Shown: positions 1-8,903 of the stretch, in pieces
Position numbering within the stretch: the first letter of the stretch is position 1
Layout of the letters: each line of letters begins with the position of its first letter
Assembly: GCF_029952525.1 (NCBI RefSeq)
Contig: NZ_JASAOF010000024.1
Location: 1 to 64,000, forward strand
DNA length: 64,000 nt
Source: Saccharopolyspora ipomoeae
Lineage (GTDB): Bacteria > Actinomycetota > Actinomycetes > Mycobacteriales > Pseudonocardiaceae
Reading direction: 5' to 3'
Position numbers and translations under genes: made by a program
The notes under the pieces: generated by a model
Told to the model about the DNA's origin: nothing
Seen by the model: only the letters and a program-made list of their open reading frames with translations
Database searches by the model: none

Positions 1-19
1 CCGACACATTCCTTACAAC

Positions 20-51
20 GGGGCCGGTAGAAGGCAACTTCTACCGGCCCC
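20..51. terminator. Rho-independent-type terminator hairpin
   Basis: A perfect 14-bp stem (20-33 with 38-51) closed by a GCAA tetraloop is followed by GTTTCGTG. It most likely ends a plus-strand gene that lies before the window. It is also about 60 bases beyond the stop of the minus-strand methyltransferase at 114 and could serve both directions. Confidence 0.85.
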
Positions 52-113
52 GTTTCGTGCGTTCTGGAGAAGGAAGGGGCCGGGCCGACGGAGGTCGGCC
101 CGGCGCCGACAGA

Positions 114-875
114 TCAGGCCGACCAGCGGCGGCGGAGTTCGAAGCAGAGCACCGCCGCAGCGCTGGCGACGTTGAGGGATTCGACGCCGCCGGCCATCGG
201 GATGGACAGGGGCTGGGCGATGCGCTCCTCCACCTCGGTGGACAGGCCGGCGGTTTCGCTGCCGAGGACGAACACGGCGCGGTCGCCGAAGTCGGTGTCG
301 TAGAGGCTGTGCTCGGCGTCGGCGTCCAGGGCGTAGAGCGGGTAGCCGGCTTCGGTGAGGAGTTCGGCGGCTTCGGCGGCGGTGCGGCTGCGCAGCACGG
401 GGGCGTGGAACGCGACACCGGCGGAGGCCTTGATGACCAGCGGGTCGAGACCGGCGACTCCGCGGTGCGGGACGACGATGCCGTCGATGCCGGCGGCGGT
501 CGCGGTGCGCAGGATCATGCCGACGTTGGCGGGCGTGGTCAGGCCGTCCAGCAGCAGGACGGTGCGCGGTGCCGTGGCCGGGTCGGCGAGTGCGTCCACG
601 AGCGGTCGCATCCGGCGGGCGACGACGTCGGCGACGACGCCTTGGTCGTGCCTGCCGTTCCCGGCGAGGACCTTCACCCGGTGCGCGCTGGCGCGCTGCA
701 CCTTCACCGCGCGGTCGGCCGCGGCTTCCTCGATCTCCGAGATGGCCCCGCCCCGGAGCCCTTCGGCGACGATCACCTTGTCGACCCGCAGGTCGTAGTC
801 GGCCAACGCCTCCAACACGGGCTTGCGGCCGTAGACGGTGACGAATCGGTCCTTCGGGGAAACTTCGCTGGTCAC
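114..875 (-). CDS. TrmH/SpoU-family RNA 2'-O-methyltransferase
   Basis: The 253-residue product is a SPOUT-class enzyme that transfers a methyl group from SAM to a ribose 2'-OH in rRNA or tRNA. Residues 1-80 form the substrate-binding domain (VYGRKPVLEAL near 14). The three SpoU motifs are all present: 117-NVGMILRTATAAGIDG, 205-GSETAGLS and 225-PMAGGVESLNVASAAA, with the motif 1 Asn and Arg kept, so it should be active. I chose the GTG at 875; a second in-frame GTG lies at 890, and neither has a clear Shine-Dalgarno. The gene is divergent from the acyltransferase at 957. The nucleoside it methylates cannot be told from sequence. Confidence 0.85.
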   Translation of the reverse strand: MTSEVSPKDRFVTVYGRKPVLEALADYDLRVDKVIVAEGLRGGAISEIEEAAADRAVKVQRASAHRVKVLAGNGRHDQGVVADVVARRMRPLVDALADPATAPRTVLLLDGLTTPANVGMILRTATAAGIDGIVVPHRGVAGLDPLVIKASAGVAFHAPVLRSRTAAEAAELLTEAGYPLYALDADAEHSLYDTDFGDRAVFVLGSETAGLSTEVEERIAQPLSIPMAGGVESLNVASAAAVLCFELRRRWSA

Positions 876-956
876 ACCATCAAGTGTCACATGCCCGCCT
901 GAGGGCTCGGCGGGTGAACCCCTCGGTCCGCAGGCCATGTGTGCCAGGATCTCGGC

Positions 957-2393
957 ATGCCCGATCGTCTTTCCGCCGTCGACGCCTCCTTCCTCTACCT
1001 GGAGGACTACACGACCCCGATGCACGTCGGTGGTGTCGCGGTGTTCCGGCGGCCGCGGAGCGGTTTCGACTACGAGCACCTGCTGTCGATGGTCGATCGC
1101 AGGCTCGGTCTGGTTCCGCGCTACCGGCAGCGGGTGATGGAGGTGCCGGGCAGCCTCGCACGACCGGTGTGGGTGGACGACCAGGACTTCGACCTCACCT
1201 ACCACGTGCGCCGGTCGGCGCTGCCGAAGCCGGGCAACGACGATCAGCTGCACGACCTGGTGGCGCGGCTGATGTCGCGCAAGCTCGACCACACCCGGCC
1301 GCTGTGGGAGCTGTACCTGGTGGAGGGCCTGTCCCGGAACCGGGTCGCGATCATCACCAAGACCCACCAGGCGATGATCGACGGGATCGGCGCGATCGAC
1401 ATCGGGCAGGTCATCTTCGACGTGCAGCGCAACCGCGAGATCGAGGACCCGGACGCGCTGTGGATGCCGCGGCCCGCGCCGACGGTGACACAGCTGCTGG
1501 TGGAGGCCGCCACCGACGTGGTCCAGCGGCCCGGCGAGATCGTGGAGAACGCGCGGGCCGCGATGGTCGACGCCTCGGCGACGGTCCAGAAGGTGACGCG
1601 CGCGCTCGGCGGCGTCGCCTCGGCGGTCCGGGCGGCGGTGGTGCCCGCGCCGAGCGGACCGCTGAACGCGCCGACGTCGACGCAGCGCCGGTTCGCGGTG
1701 GCCAAGGCGAAGCTCGACGACCTCCGCGCGGTCCGGCGGGCGCACGGCAGCACGGTCAACGACGTGGTGCTGGCGGTGGTGGCGGGTGCGCTGCGGAACT
1801 GGCTGCTCTCGCGCGGCGAGGTGGTCACGCCGTCGACGACGTTGCGCGCGATGGTGCCGGTGTCGGTGCGGTCCGACGACGCCGAGGCGGACGCGGCCTA
1901 CCAGGACACCGCGAGCCTGCCGGTCGGTTCCGCGGGCAACAAGGTCTCGGCCTACCTGGTGGACCTGCCGGTGGGCGAGGGCAATCCGACGATGCGGTTG
2001 CACCAGGTCAGCCACGCCATGCGGGCGCACGCCGAGTCGGGCCAGTCGGTGGCGGCGGACGCGCTGGTGAAGGTCAGCGGTTTCGCCCCGCCGACGTTGC
2101 ACGCGCTGGGAGCCCGGGTGGCCAACCAGTTCTCGGACCGGTTGTTCAACGTGCTGGTCACGAACGTGCCGGGCCCGCAGGTGCCGCTGTACGCGGCGGG
2201 GGCGAGGATGATGGAGATGTTCCCGGTGGTGCCGCTGGCCAAGAACCAGTCGCTGTCGGTCGGGGTGACCTCGTACAACGGCGCGGTGTACTTCGGGCTG
2301 AACGCGGATCGGGATGCGATGCCCGACGTCGGCGTGCTGGCGGCGATGATCGGTGAAGCTGTAGACGAGATGATCGGGACGGTCGACGCATGA
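957..2393 (+). CDS. WS/DGAT-like O-acyltransferase (variant active site)
   Basis: The 478-residue protein belongs to the wax ester synthase / acyl-CoA:diacylglycerol acyltransferase family, which esterifies fatty acyl groups for storage lipid in actinobacteria. The N terminus (LSAVDASFLYLE), the PLWELYLVEG block near 115 and the C-terminal NVLVTNVPGP block are typical. The family catalytic motif HHxxxDG reads HQAMIDG at 137-143, so the second histidine is Gln; activity or substrate may differ from classical enzymes. The start ATG at 957 has AGGA nine bases upstream. Its stop overlaps the next start as ATGA, so the two genes are probably translated together. Confidence 0.85.
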   Translation: MPDRLSAVDASFLYLEDYTTPMHVGGVAVFRRPRSGFDYEHLLSMVDRRLGLVPRYRQRVMEVPGSLARPVWVDDQDFDLTYHVRRSALPKPGNDDQLHDLVARLMSRKLDHTRPLWELYLVEGLSRNRVAIITKTHQAMIDGIGAIDIGQVIFDVQRNREIEDPDALWMPRPAPTVTQLLVEAATDVVQRPGEIVENARAAMVDASATVQKVTRALGGVASAVRAAVVPAPSGPLNAPTSTQRRFAVAKAKLDDLRAVRRAHGSTVNDVVLAVVAGALRNWLLSRGEVVTPSTTLRAMVPVSVRSDDAEADAAYQDTASLPVGSAGNKVSAYLVDLPVGEGNPTMRLHQVSHAMRAHAESGQSVAADALVKVSGFAPPTLHALGARVANQFSDRLFNVLVTNVPGPQVPLYAAGARMMEMFPVVPLAKNQSLSVGVTSYNGAVYFGLNADRDAMPDVGVLAAMIGEAVDEMIGTVDA

Positions 2394-2887
2394 GGATTTA
2401 CCTGCCCGCCACGCTGCCGATGTTGCAGCAACTGGTGGCGGACAAGCAGCTGCAGCCGCTCGGCGGGACGGCTTTCGCGTTGACTCCGGCGCTTCGCGAG
2501 TCCTACGCCACCGGCGACACCGAGGAGCTGGAGTACGCGGCGATGCGGGAGGCCGCTCGCGCGTCGCTGCGGCTGCTGGCCGCCGACGAGGACGGCAAGA
2601 TCGAGCAGCGCCGCGTGGTGGTCTCGGCCGACGTCGACGACGTGACGTTGCGGCCGGACCTGGACCACGCGGTGGTGAAGGTGTCCGGCCCGGTGAGCTG
2701 GAAGCAGCTCGCCGCGGTGCACGTGGACACCACCGAGGCGGAGGACGCGGTGAAGGCGGCGGTCGAGGTCATCGACGCCGCGGACCTCGGCGACCCGGAC
2801 GCGGAGTTCGCGCTCGGTGAGGCCGAGGACCACGAGCTCGCCTGGTACGCCCCGCAGGAGGTTCCGTTCCTGCTGGAGCTGATGTAG
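2390..2887 (+). CDS. Conserved hypothetical protein (DUF6912-like)
   Basis: This 165-residue soluble protein starts MRIYLPATLPMLQQLV and resembles a small conserved actinobacterial family that I recall as DUF6912. There is no signal peptide, membrane segment or catalytic motif. The sequence is rich in Asp/Glu and Ala and reads as a compact alpha/beta fold. Its ATG overlaps the acyltransferase stop (ATGA at 2390-2393), so the pair forms an operon. It ends one base before the stop of the convergent lipoprotein gene, leaving no room for a separate terminator. No function is assigned. Confidence 0.75.
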   Translation: MRIYLPATLPMLQQLVADKQLQPLGGTAFALTPALRESYATGDTEELEYAAMREAARASLRLLAADEDGKIEQRRVVVSADVDDVTLRPDLDHAVVKVSGPVSWKQLAAVHVDTTEAEDAVKAAVEVIDAADLGDPDAEFALGEAEDHELAWYAPQEVPFLLELM

Positions 2888-2888
2888 G

Positions 2889-3743
2889 TCAGCGCGGCTG
2901 CGCCATCGGCGGGAGTCCGTCGAGGACGCCGACGTCGTTGGCCGGGGGCAGCGGGATCTCGACCGGGCTGCCCCAGTCGCGGTAGGTGGAGGTCAGCGAG
3001 ACCTCGCCGGCCTGGGCGACGCGGGTGGTGGCGGCGAACTTGGCGGGCAGGCCCTGGTCGTCGAGCCAGAGCTGGTAGCCGAGTTCCCGCTCGCCGTCGT
3101 CGGCGGCCTGCTGGAAGCGCTCGCGCTGCTGCTCGTCGGGCGCGATCTCGGCGGCCTCGTCGGTGAGGATGCGCAGCTCGTAGCGGGTGGTGGGTCGGCC
3201 GTCGACGGTGTCGGGGGCCGTGCCCTGGATGCGGGTGGCTGCTTCGACGCCGCTGAACGTGGCGCGCGGGTCGACGGATTCGTGCAGCTGGTCCAGGGCG
3301 GGGCTGAGCAGCTTGGAGCCGAAGTCCGAGCCGTCCTGGGAGATCTTCAGCCACTGCTTGCTCGGGTCGGGCCGGGCGAGCGGGGTGTTGAGGTAGCCGG
3401 TGTTGTCCACGATGGACACGGCGAGCTTCTCGGTGCGCGTGTTGCGGGTCTTGCCGTCGAGCGCGAGGTCGGCCTGCGGGCCGCGGTAGCGGACGACTCC
3501 GTCGGCGTTGAGCTGTCCGACGACGCCGAGGCTGCCGGTCATGGTCGCGTGCGCGGTGCCGGTGCTGTTGATCTTACCGATGGTGTCGGCGAGCATCGAC
3601 TCGGCGGCCGGGCGCGGATCGGGACGGGCGGCGGCCCGGGGCGCGGCCGCGTGGGGCTGGGGCTCGCTGGTGCAGGCACCGAGTGCTGCGGTCAGGGCGA
3701 GACCGGCGGACAACACCGCAGTCCTGGTGCGGGCTCGGGGCAT
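2889..3743 (-). CDS. LppX/LprG-type lipoprotein
   Basis: The 284-residue precursor has a basic N terminus, a hydrophobic stretch and the lipobox LGAC near residue 23, so it should be lipidated at that Cys and held on the outer face of the membrane. The remaining part (MTGSLGVVGQLNADGVVRYR onward, ending in a Thr/Arg-rich beta domain) fits the LppX_LprAFG family, a LolA-like fold that in mycobacteria carries lipids or lipoglycans to the cell surface. The ATG at 3743 follows GGAGGA by ten bases. It is codirectional with rsgA and aroA, 122 bases downstream of rsgA. The cargo is unknown. Confidence 0.82.
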   Translation of the reverse strand: MPRARTRTAVLSAGLALTAALGACTSEPQPHAAAPRAAARPDPRPAAESMLADTIGKINSTGTAHATMTGSLGVVGQLNADGVVRYRGPQADLALDGKTRNTRTEKLAVSIVDNTGYLNTPLARPDPSKQWLKISQDGSDFGSKLLSPALDQLHESVDPRATFSGVEAATRIQGTAPDTVDGRPTTRYELRILTDEAAEIAPDEQQRERFQQAADDGERELGYQLWLDDQGLPAKFAATTRVAQAGEVSLTSTYRDWGSPVEIPLPPANDVGVLDGLPPMAQPR

Positions 3744-3865
3744 CGGGACGCGCTCCTCCGGCGGGTGGCGGGATGGCTCGGATTCCGCTGGCCAACGTAG
3801 CAACGAAGCCGGGAGCCCACCGGGGACGCGCGTCCCCGTTCGGGGGACGCCCCGAGATCACCGGA

Positions 3866-4873
3866 TCAGGACTCGTCCAGGCCGGCGCGGGAGCGCAGGA
3901 GCCTGCGCAGCGAGCTGAGCTGCTCGGCGCTGCCGCCCTCCTCCGCCGCGTAGGTGTCGAGGTGGCAGTCCGGGTCGTCGGTGCCGCCGAGGTGCCCGCA
4001 GTTCGGCGGGCACTCCTCGGCGGCTTCGGCGAAGCCCTCGAAGGGGGCGATCACGTCGTCGGCGGTGACGTGGGCGAGGCCGAAGGAGCGGATGCCGGGC
4101 GTGTCGACGACCCAGCCTCCGCCGGGCAGCGCGAGCGCGACGGCCGAGGTCGAGGTGTGCCGGCCCTTGCCGACGCCGCTGACTTCGCCGGTCGCGCGTT
4201 CGGCAGCCGGGACCAGCTCGTTGACCAGCGTGGACTTGCCGACGCCGGAGTGGCCGACGAGCGCGGAGACCCGGTCGGAGAGCAGCGAGCGCAGCTCGTC
4301 GGGCTGGGTGCCGAGGCTGGTGATGGTGATCGGCATGTCCAGCGAGGAGTAGCTGGCGATCCACTCGCCGGGATCGGCGAGGTCGGCCTTGGTCAGGCAC
4401 AGCACCGGGGAGAGTCCACCCGCGTAGGCGGCGACCAGGCAGCGGTCGATGAAGCCGGGGCGCGGCGGCGGGTCGGCCAGCGCGGTGACGATGATCAGCC
4501 GCTCGGCGTTGGCGACGACGACCCGCTCGTAGGGGTCGGTGTCGTCGGCGGTGCGGCGCAGCACGCTGGATCGGTCGGAGACGCGCACGATGCGCGCGAG
4601 CGTGTCGGGCTTGCCGGAGATGTCGCCGACGACGCCCACCAGGTCGCCGACGACGACGGGCGTGCGGCCGAGCTCGCGGGCGCGCATGGCGGTGACGACG
4701 CGGTCCGGGTCGCCGTCGAGGGCGACGGTCCAGCGGCCGCGGTCGACGGCGATGACCATCGCCTCGGCGGCGTCGGCGTGCTTGGGGCGTTGCTTGCTGC
4801 GCGGCCTGCTGCCGCGCCCGGGCCGCACCCGCACGTCGGATTCGTCGAGGTTGCGCCACCCGCGCTTGCTCAT
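3866..4873 (-). CDS. rsgA: Ribosome small-subunit GTPase RsgA
   Basis: The 335-residue protein is a circularly permuted GTPase that acts late in 30S subunit maturation. An N-terminal OB-like domain (VDRGRWTVALDGD near 43) precedes the GTPase domain, whose motifs run G4-G5 first (TKAD near 168) and then the P-loop GHSGVGKST near 218 and DTPG near 268, the permuted order specific to this family. The C-terminal zinc knuckle has Cys-x4-Cys-x-His and a later Cys (CPPNCGH...CH). It lies 16 bases downstream of aroA on the same strand; the same aroA-rsgA pairing is known in Mycobacterium. Confidence 0.96.
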   Translation of the reverse strand: MSKRGWRNLDESDVRVRPGRGSRPRSKQRPKHADAAEAMVIAVDRGRWTVALDGDPDRVVTAMRARELGRTPVVVGDLVGVVGDISGKPDTLARIVRVSDRSSVLRRTADDTDPYERVVVANAERLIIVTALADPPPRPGFIDRCLVAAYAGGLSPVLCLTKADLADPGEWIASYSSLDMPITITSLGTQPDELRSLLSDRVSALVGHSGVGKSTLVNELVPAAERATGEVSGVGKGRHTSTSAVALALPGGGWVVDTPGIRSFGLAHVTADDVIAPFEGFAEAAEECPPNCGHLGGTDDPDCHLDTYAAEEGGSAEQLSSLRRLLRSRAGLDES

Positions 4874-4889
4874 CTGCCGGCTCCCGGGG

Positions 4890-6158
4890 TCACGCGGTCT
4901 CCTCCAGCATCGCGGTCCACATCCCGGGGAAGTCGGGGATGGTCTTGCTGGTGGTGGCGATGTCCTCGACGACCACGCCCGGGACCTTGAGGCCGAGGAT
5001 GGCGCCCGCGGTGGCCATCCGGTGGTCGGCGTAGGAGTGCCACTCGGCGCCGGACATCGGGGCGGGGTCGATGACCAGGCCGTCCTCGGTCTGGCCGGCC
5101 TGCGCGCCGAGCTTGTTCAGCTCGGTCTCCAGGGCGGCGAGCCGGTCGGTCTCGTGCCCGCGCAGGTGGGCGATGCCGCGCAGCCGCGACTGGCCGGTGG
5201 CCAGGGCGGCCAGGGCGGCGACGGTGGGGGTGAGCTCGCCGACGGCGCGCAGGTCGATGTCGACGGGGGCGAGCTCGTCCGGGCCGGTGACGGTGAGCCC
5301 GTCGGCGTCGAGGCGGACCTCGGCTCCCATCCGGTCCAGGATTTCGCGGATCGCGTCGCCGGGCTGGGTCGTGCGGGCGGGCCAGCCGGGGACGGTGACC
5401 GTGCCGCCGGTGACCGCGGCGGCGGCCAGGAACGGGGTGGCGTTGGACAGGTCGGGCTCGACGTCGCAGTTCAGCGCGCTGATCGGGCCGGGTTCGACGC
5501 GCCAGGTGTTGCGCTGCGAGCGGTCGGCGACGACGCCGGCGTCGCGCAGCATCTCGACGGTCATGTCGATGTGCGGCAGGGACGGCACGGGCGGTCCGGA
5601 GTGGCGGACGGTCACGCCCTGGTCGAAGCGGGGCGCGGACAGCAGCAGGCCGGAGACGAACTGCGAGGACGCCGAGGCGTCGATGGTGACGACGCCGCCG
5701 GTCAGCGCGCCGGTGCCGTGGACCTCGAACGGCAGGGCGCTGCCGGTGATGTCGGCGCCGAGCGCGCGCAGCGCGTCGAGCACGGTGCCCAGCGGGCGCT
5801 TGCGGGCCTGCGGGTCGCCGTCGAAGGCGATCCGGCCGACGGCCAGCGCGGCAACCGGCGGTACGAAGCGCATCACGGTGCCGGCCAGCCCGCAGTCGAC
5901 CTCGGCGGGTCCGCGCAGGTCAGCGGGGGTGACCTGCCAGGATCCGTCCGGTCCGTCGATGATCGTGGCGCCCAGCGAGCGCAGCGCGGAGGCCATCAGC
6001 TCGGTGTCCCGGCTGCGCAGCGGTGCGCGCAGCGTCGACGGGCCGTCGGCGAGCGCGGCGAGCACCAGCGCCCGGTTGGTGATCGACTTCGAACCGGGCA
6101 GCGGGACCGTCGCGCGCACGGTGCCGGTGGCGACGGGAGCGGGCCAGAGCTGGGTCAT
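4890..6158 (-). CDS. aroA: 3-phosphoshikimate 1-carboxyvinyltransferase (EPSP synthase)
   Basis: The 422-residue enzyme joins shikimate 3-phosphate and phosphoenolpyruvate to make EPSP, the sixth step of the shikimate pathway, in the cytoplasm. Hallmarks are [19 protein letters not shown] near 20, the [11 protein letters not shown] block near 90, the DPQARKRPL segment and the C-terminal [12 protein letters not shown] block near 375. Length is normal. The ATG at 6158 is the first Met of the conserved region. It leads the aroA-rsgA transcription unit and is divergent from the SRAP gene at 6290, so promoters for both must lie in the 131 bases between. Confidence 0.97.
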   Translation of the reverse strand: MTQLWPAPVATGTVRATVPLPGSKSITNRALVLAALADGPSTLRAPLRSRDTELMASALRSLGATIIDGPDGSWQVTPADLRGPAEVDCGLAGTVMRFVPPVAALAVGRIAFDGDPQARKRPLGTVLDALRALGADITGSALPFEVHGTGALTGGVVTIDASASSQFVSGLLLSAPRFDQGVTVRHSGPPVPSLPHIDMTVEMLRDAGVVADRSQRNTWRVEPGPISALNCDVEPDLSNATPFLAAAAVTGGTVTVPGWPARTTQPGDAIREILDRMGAEVRLDADGLTVTGPDELAPVDIDLRAVGELTPTVAALAALATGQSRLRGIAHLRGHETDRLAALETELNKLGAQAGQTEDGLVIDPAPMSGAEWHSYADHRMATAGAILGLKVPGVVVEDIATTSKTIPDFPGMWTAMLEETA

Positions 6159-6289
6159 GGGTCAATGATCCCGCACTCCACCCGGTTGTTTCAGCGCCGG
6201 GGCGGTCGGGACGCTCGCCTGGGGCGAAGCGGACTGCCAGGATGAAGTGGACTGACGGCTCGTCGGCACGCGGGAGGGTGGAGAAGCGG

Positions 6290-7045
6290 ATGTGCGGCAG
6301 GTACGCCTCCAGCAAGGATCCCGGCAAGCTCGCCGCGGAATTCGCCGCTCTGGACGCCACCGGTGGTGCGGCGCCGGGCGCGGACTTCAACGTGGCCCCG
6401 ACCAAGCGGGTGCTCACGGTGGTGCAGCGGCATCCGCGGGACGAGGCCGCGGAAGCCGACCTGGAGCGCACCGAGCGGTCGATCCGGGTGATGAGGTGGG
6501 GTCTGGTGCCGTTCTGGGCCAAGGACAAGTCCATCGGCAGCCGGATGATCAACGCCAAGTCGGAGACGGTGACCAGCAAGCCCGCGTTCCGCAGCTCGAT
6601 CAAGCGCTACCGCTGCCTGGTCCCGGCCGACGGTTGGTACGAGTGGAAGCGCGAGGGCGGGCGCAAGCAGCCGTTCTTCATGACCCCGCCGGACGGGTCG
6701 AGCCTGGCGATGGCCGGCATCTACTCGACGTGGCGGGAGAACGACGAGGCCGAGCCGCTGGTGACCTGCTCGGTGCTGACCGCGGCGGCGGTCGGGCAGC
6801 TGACCGAGGTGCACGACCGGATGCCGCTGCTGCTGGAGCCCTCGGCGTGGGCGCACTGGCTGGACCCCGATCAGCCGGACGTGTCGGACCTGCTGGCGCC
6901 GCCGTCGCTGGACGTGGCGGAGTCGTTGGAGGTCAGGCCGGTGTCGACGGCGGTGAACAACGTCCGCAACAACGGCGCGGAACTGCTCGATCGCGTGTCT
7001 CTCGACGCCTCCGGCGAAGCGGTAGGTTTGGACCCTCGGACGTAG
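6290..7045 (+). CDS. SRAP-domain DNA-protein crosslink protein (HMCES/YedK family), copy 1
   Basis: The 251-residue protein starts MCGRYA, so after Met removal the catalytic Cys2 becomes N-terminal, as in YedK and human HMCES, which form a thiazolidine crosslink with abasic sites in single-stranded DNA. The other active-site residues are visible: Asn in DFNVAPTK, Glu in GWYEWK and His in VHDRMP. The start is fixed by this Cys2 rule and by GGAGGG and GGAG upstream. A second SRAP gene follows at 7266, with repeat copy A between them. The C-terminal tail after NNVRNNGAELL is specific to this copy. Confidence 0.93.
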   Translation: MCGRYASSKDPGKLAAEFAALDATGGAAPGADFNVAPTKRVLTVVQRHPRDEAAEADLERTERSIRVMRWGLVPFWAKDKSIGSRMINAKSETVTSKPAFRSSIKRYRCLVPADGWYEWKREGGRKQPFFMTPPDGSSLAMAGIYSTWRENDEAEPLVTCSVLTAAAVGQLTEVHDRMPLLLEPSAWAHWLDPDQPDVSDLLAPPSLDVAESLEVRPVSTAVNNVRNNGAELLDRVSLDASGEAVGLDPRT

Positions 7046-7069
7046 GCGGTGTTGAGGTATGCGGCGGAG

Positions 7070-7204
7070 CCGCATTCTCTTCCACCACCCCGGCAACCGG
7101 CACCGGCGCGGGTTCTGAGCGCCTTCGTGGCGAGTACGCCGGGACGCCTCGTATTGGCATACTCAAGGAGCGGCGCACGGAGTCCACGGAGGCGCTCAGG
7201 TTCC
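7070..7204 (+). repeat. Dispersed 135-bp repeat, copy A
   Basis: This stretch between the two SRAP genes aligns with the reverse complement of 10647-10780. By hand I count about 105 identical bases of 135, with one gap. The best conserved blocks are TTCCACCACCCCGGCA, GGGTTCTGAG, GCGAGTACGC and GGAGTCCAC. A short hairpin-prone GC box (TGCGGCGGAGCCGCA) sits just upstream in copy A, and a similar one in copy B. Short ORFs in it are not conserved in frame, so I read it as non-coding. Confidence 0.8.
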
Positions 7205-7265
7205 GCTACCTGCACCGTCGAGCAACGTGAGTCCTGAACAAGTTCCTTAGTCGAGGTGAGGGCGG

Positions 7266-7982
7266 ATGTGCGGGCGTTACGCCGTGCGGCAGGACCCGGC
7301 GGCGTTGGCCGAGGAGTTCGACGCCGTGGATCGCACCGCGGGTGCGACCGGCGCGGACTTCAACATCACGCCGACCAAGACCGTGCCGATCGTGGTGCAG
7401 CGGGGTGCCGAGCGCAGCGTCCGCCCGGTCCGCTGGGGACTGGTGCCGACGTGGGCGAAGGAGGCCGACGGCGGACCGCCGATGATCAACGCCCGGGCGG
7501 AGACGATCACCACCAAGCCCGCCTACGCCGAGTCGGCGCGGCGCCGCCGCTGCCTGATGCCCGCGACCGGCTGGTACGAGTGGCAGCCCGGTGACAAGCG
7601 CCGCCAGCCCTACCTGTGCCGTCGCCGGGACGGCCGGAGCATGGCGATGGCCGCGGTGTTCTCCGCGTGGTGGGACCCGAACTCGGCGGCGCAGCCGCTG
7701 GTGACCTGCGCCGTGGTCACCACCGACGCGGTCGGCGAGCTCGCCGACGTGCACCACCGGATGCCGCTGGTGCTGCCCGAGGAGAGCTGGGCGGACTGGC
7801 TGGATCCGACGCGAAGCGAGATCGACGAGTTGCTGCGCCCCGAGCCCGGCGTGCTCGGCGAGCTGGCGCTCCACACGGTGTCGACCGAGGTGAACAGCAT
7901 GCGCAACAACCATCCTGACCTCCTGGAACCCGCCGACCCGGTGCCCGCGCCGGCCGAGCAAGCGGCGTTGTTCGAGTCATGA
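7266..7982 (+). CDS. SRAP-domain DNA-protein crosslink protein (HMCES/YedK family), copy 2
   Basis: This 238-residue paralog of the preceding gene keeps Cys2 (MCGRYA), the Asn of DFNITPTK, GWYEWQ and VHHRMP, so it also looks catalytically complete. It lacks the short insertion after VQR that copy 1 carries and has its own C-terminal tail (EPADPVPAPAEQAALFES). The start is set by the Cys2 rule. Its stop overlaps the hydrolase start as ATGA at 7979-7982. It is separated from copy 1 by 220 bases holding repeat A, so the two may be transcribed separately. Confidence 0.93.
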   Translation: MCGRYAVRQDPAALAEEFDAVDRTAGATGADFNITPTKTVPIVVQRGAERSVRPVRWGLVPTWAKEADGGPPMINARAETITTKPAYAESARRRRCLMPATGWYEWQPGDKRRQPYLCRRRDGRSMAMAAVFSAWWDPNSAAQPLVTCAVVTTDAVGELADVHHRMPLVLPEESWADWLDPTRSEIDELLRPEPGVLGELALHTVSTEVNSMRNNHPDLLEPADPVPAPAEQAALFES

Positions 7983-8590
7983 CCAGCATCGAGGTCGACA
8001 CCCCGCACGGCCCGGCTCGGGCCGAACTGCACTGCGCCGAGGAGGGCCGTGCCGCGCTGCTGCTCGGGCACGGCGCGGGCGGCGGCGTGCACGCGCCCGA
8101 CCTGGTGGCGGCCACCCGCGCGGCCACCGACGCCGGGGTGCACGTGGCGCTGGTCGAGCAGCCCTACCGGGTGGCCGGCCGCAGGGCTCCCGCGCCGGCC
8201 AAGCAGCTGGACGCCGCCTGGCTGGCGGTGGCCGAGGACCTCGGCGAGCGCTGGTTCGCCGACCTCCCGCTGATCTTCGGCGGGCGTTCCTCCGGCGCCC
8301 GGGTGGCCTGCCGCACCGCCGAGGCGGGTGAGGCGCAGGCCGTGCTGTGCCTGGCGTTCCCGCTGCACCCGCCGGGCAAGCCGGAGAAGTCCCGCGCCGC
8401 CGAGATCGACGCGGTCGACAACCCGGTGCTGGTCGTGCAGGGCGAGCGGGACGCCTTCGGCCGCCCGGAACCGGCTCATCACCGCGAGGTCGTGCTGGTG
8501 GCCGGTGACCACTCGCTCAAGGCCGACGTCGAGGCCGTGCACCGGGCGACGTCGGAGTGGCTGGCGAAGGTCGTCCGCCTGCTGGACTGA
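7979..8590 (+). CDS. Alpha/beta-hydrolase family protein (Tex30/KANL3-like)
   Basis: The 203-residue cytoplasmic protein has the oxyanion-loop motif GHGAGGG near 29, a nucleophile elbow GRSSG near 101, an Asp in QGERDAFG near 155 and a late His in GDHSLK near 176, which is the full alpha/beta-hydrolase triad. It belongs to the short dienelactone-hydrolase-like group related to Tex30/KANL3. The substrate is unknown. It is translationally coupled to SRAP copy 2 (ATGA) and followed at once by a hairpin. Confidence 0.8.
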   Translation: MTSIEVDTPHGPARAELHCAEEGRAALLLGHGAGGGVHAPDLVAATRAATDAGVHVALVEQPYRVAGRRAPAPAKQLDAAWLAVAEDLGERWFADLPLIFGGRSSGARVACRTAEAGEAQAVLCLAFPLHPPGKPEKSRAAEIDAVDNPVLVVQGERDAFGRPEPAHHREVVLVAGDHSLKADVEAVHRATSEWLAKVVRLLD

Positions 8591-8592
8591 GA

Positions 8593-8626
8593 TCGCTCCA
8601 TCGGGTGGCTTCACCAGGTGGAGCGA
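8593..8626. terminator. Hairpin after hydrolase gene
   Basis: An outer 8-bp stem TCGCTCCA/TGGAGCGA encloses a smaller GGTG/CACC stem, three bases after the hydrolase stop. No U-tract follows, so termination is likely but not certain. Confidence 0.55.
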
Positions 8627-8831
8627 GTCGTTCGGATCGTGTTCCGGCTGGTCGCGACGGGAATCGCGAGCTTCGATCACCATTTGAAATTCCCCGGATT
8701 GCTCCTGCGATCGCGAGCCAGCAGGATCTCCTCGGCGCTGGGCCCCCGAGCGGTCTTCCAACCGGGCAGGACGATTCCCCCGTCCCTGCTCGGAGCGGGG
8801 TGCGGCTGTTGCGCGGCAGCGGCACCGGGCG

Positions 8832-8865
8832 CCGAGGGGAGCGACCTGCGGGTCGCTCCCCTCGG
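8832..8865. terminator. Strong terminator between convergent genes
   Basis: A perfect 15-bp stem (8832-8846 with 8851-8865) with a TGCG loop is followed on the plus strand by GCTTTTC. It lies 38 bases beyond the stop of the minus-strand deacylase and can serve both directions. Confidence 0.85.
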
Positions 8866-8903
8866 GCTTTTCAGGGCGGTGGTCCGCTGCTCGCGGGTTC
8901 GGT

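Larger units (their letters stand above)
8591..8903. other. 313-bp convergent intergenic region without a supported gene
   Basis: Between the hydrolase (+) and the deacylase (-) I find only two hairpins (8593-8626 and 8832-8865). A minus-strand reading frame ending NPGNFKW at about 8683 looks protein-like over some 30 codons but has no start codon, and may be chance or a relic. Confidence 0.6.

Noticed and set aside
114-2102. 662-codon minus-strand frame covering the methyltransferase
   Set aside because: Only the part up to 875 is protein-like; the rest is Arg/His-rich antisense of the acyltransferase gene, as expected for GC-rich DNA.
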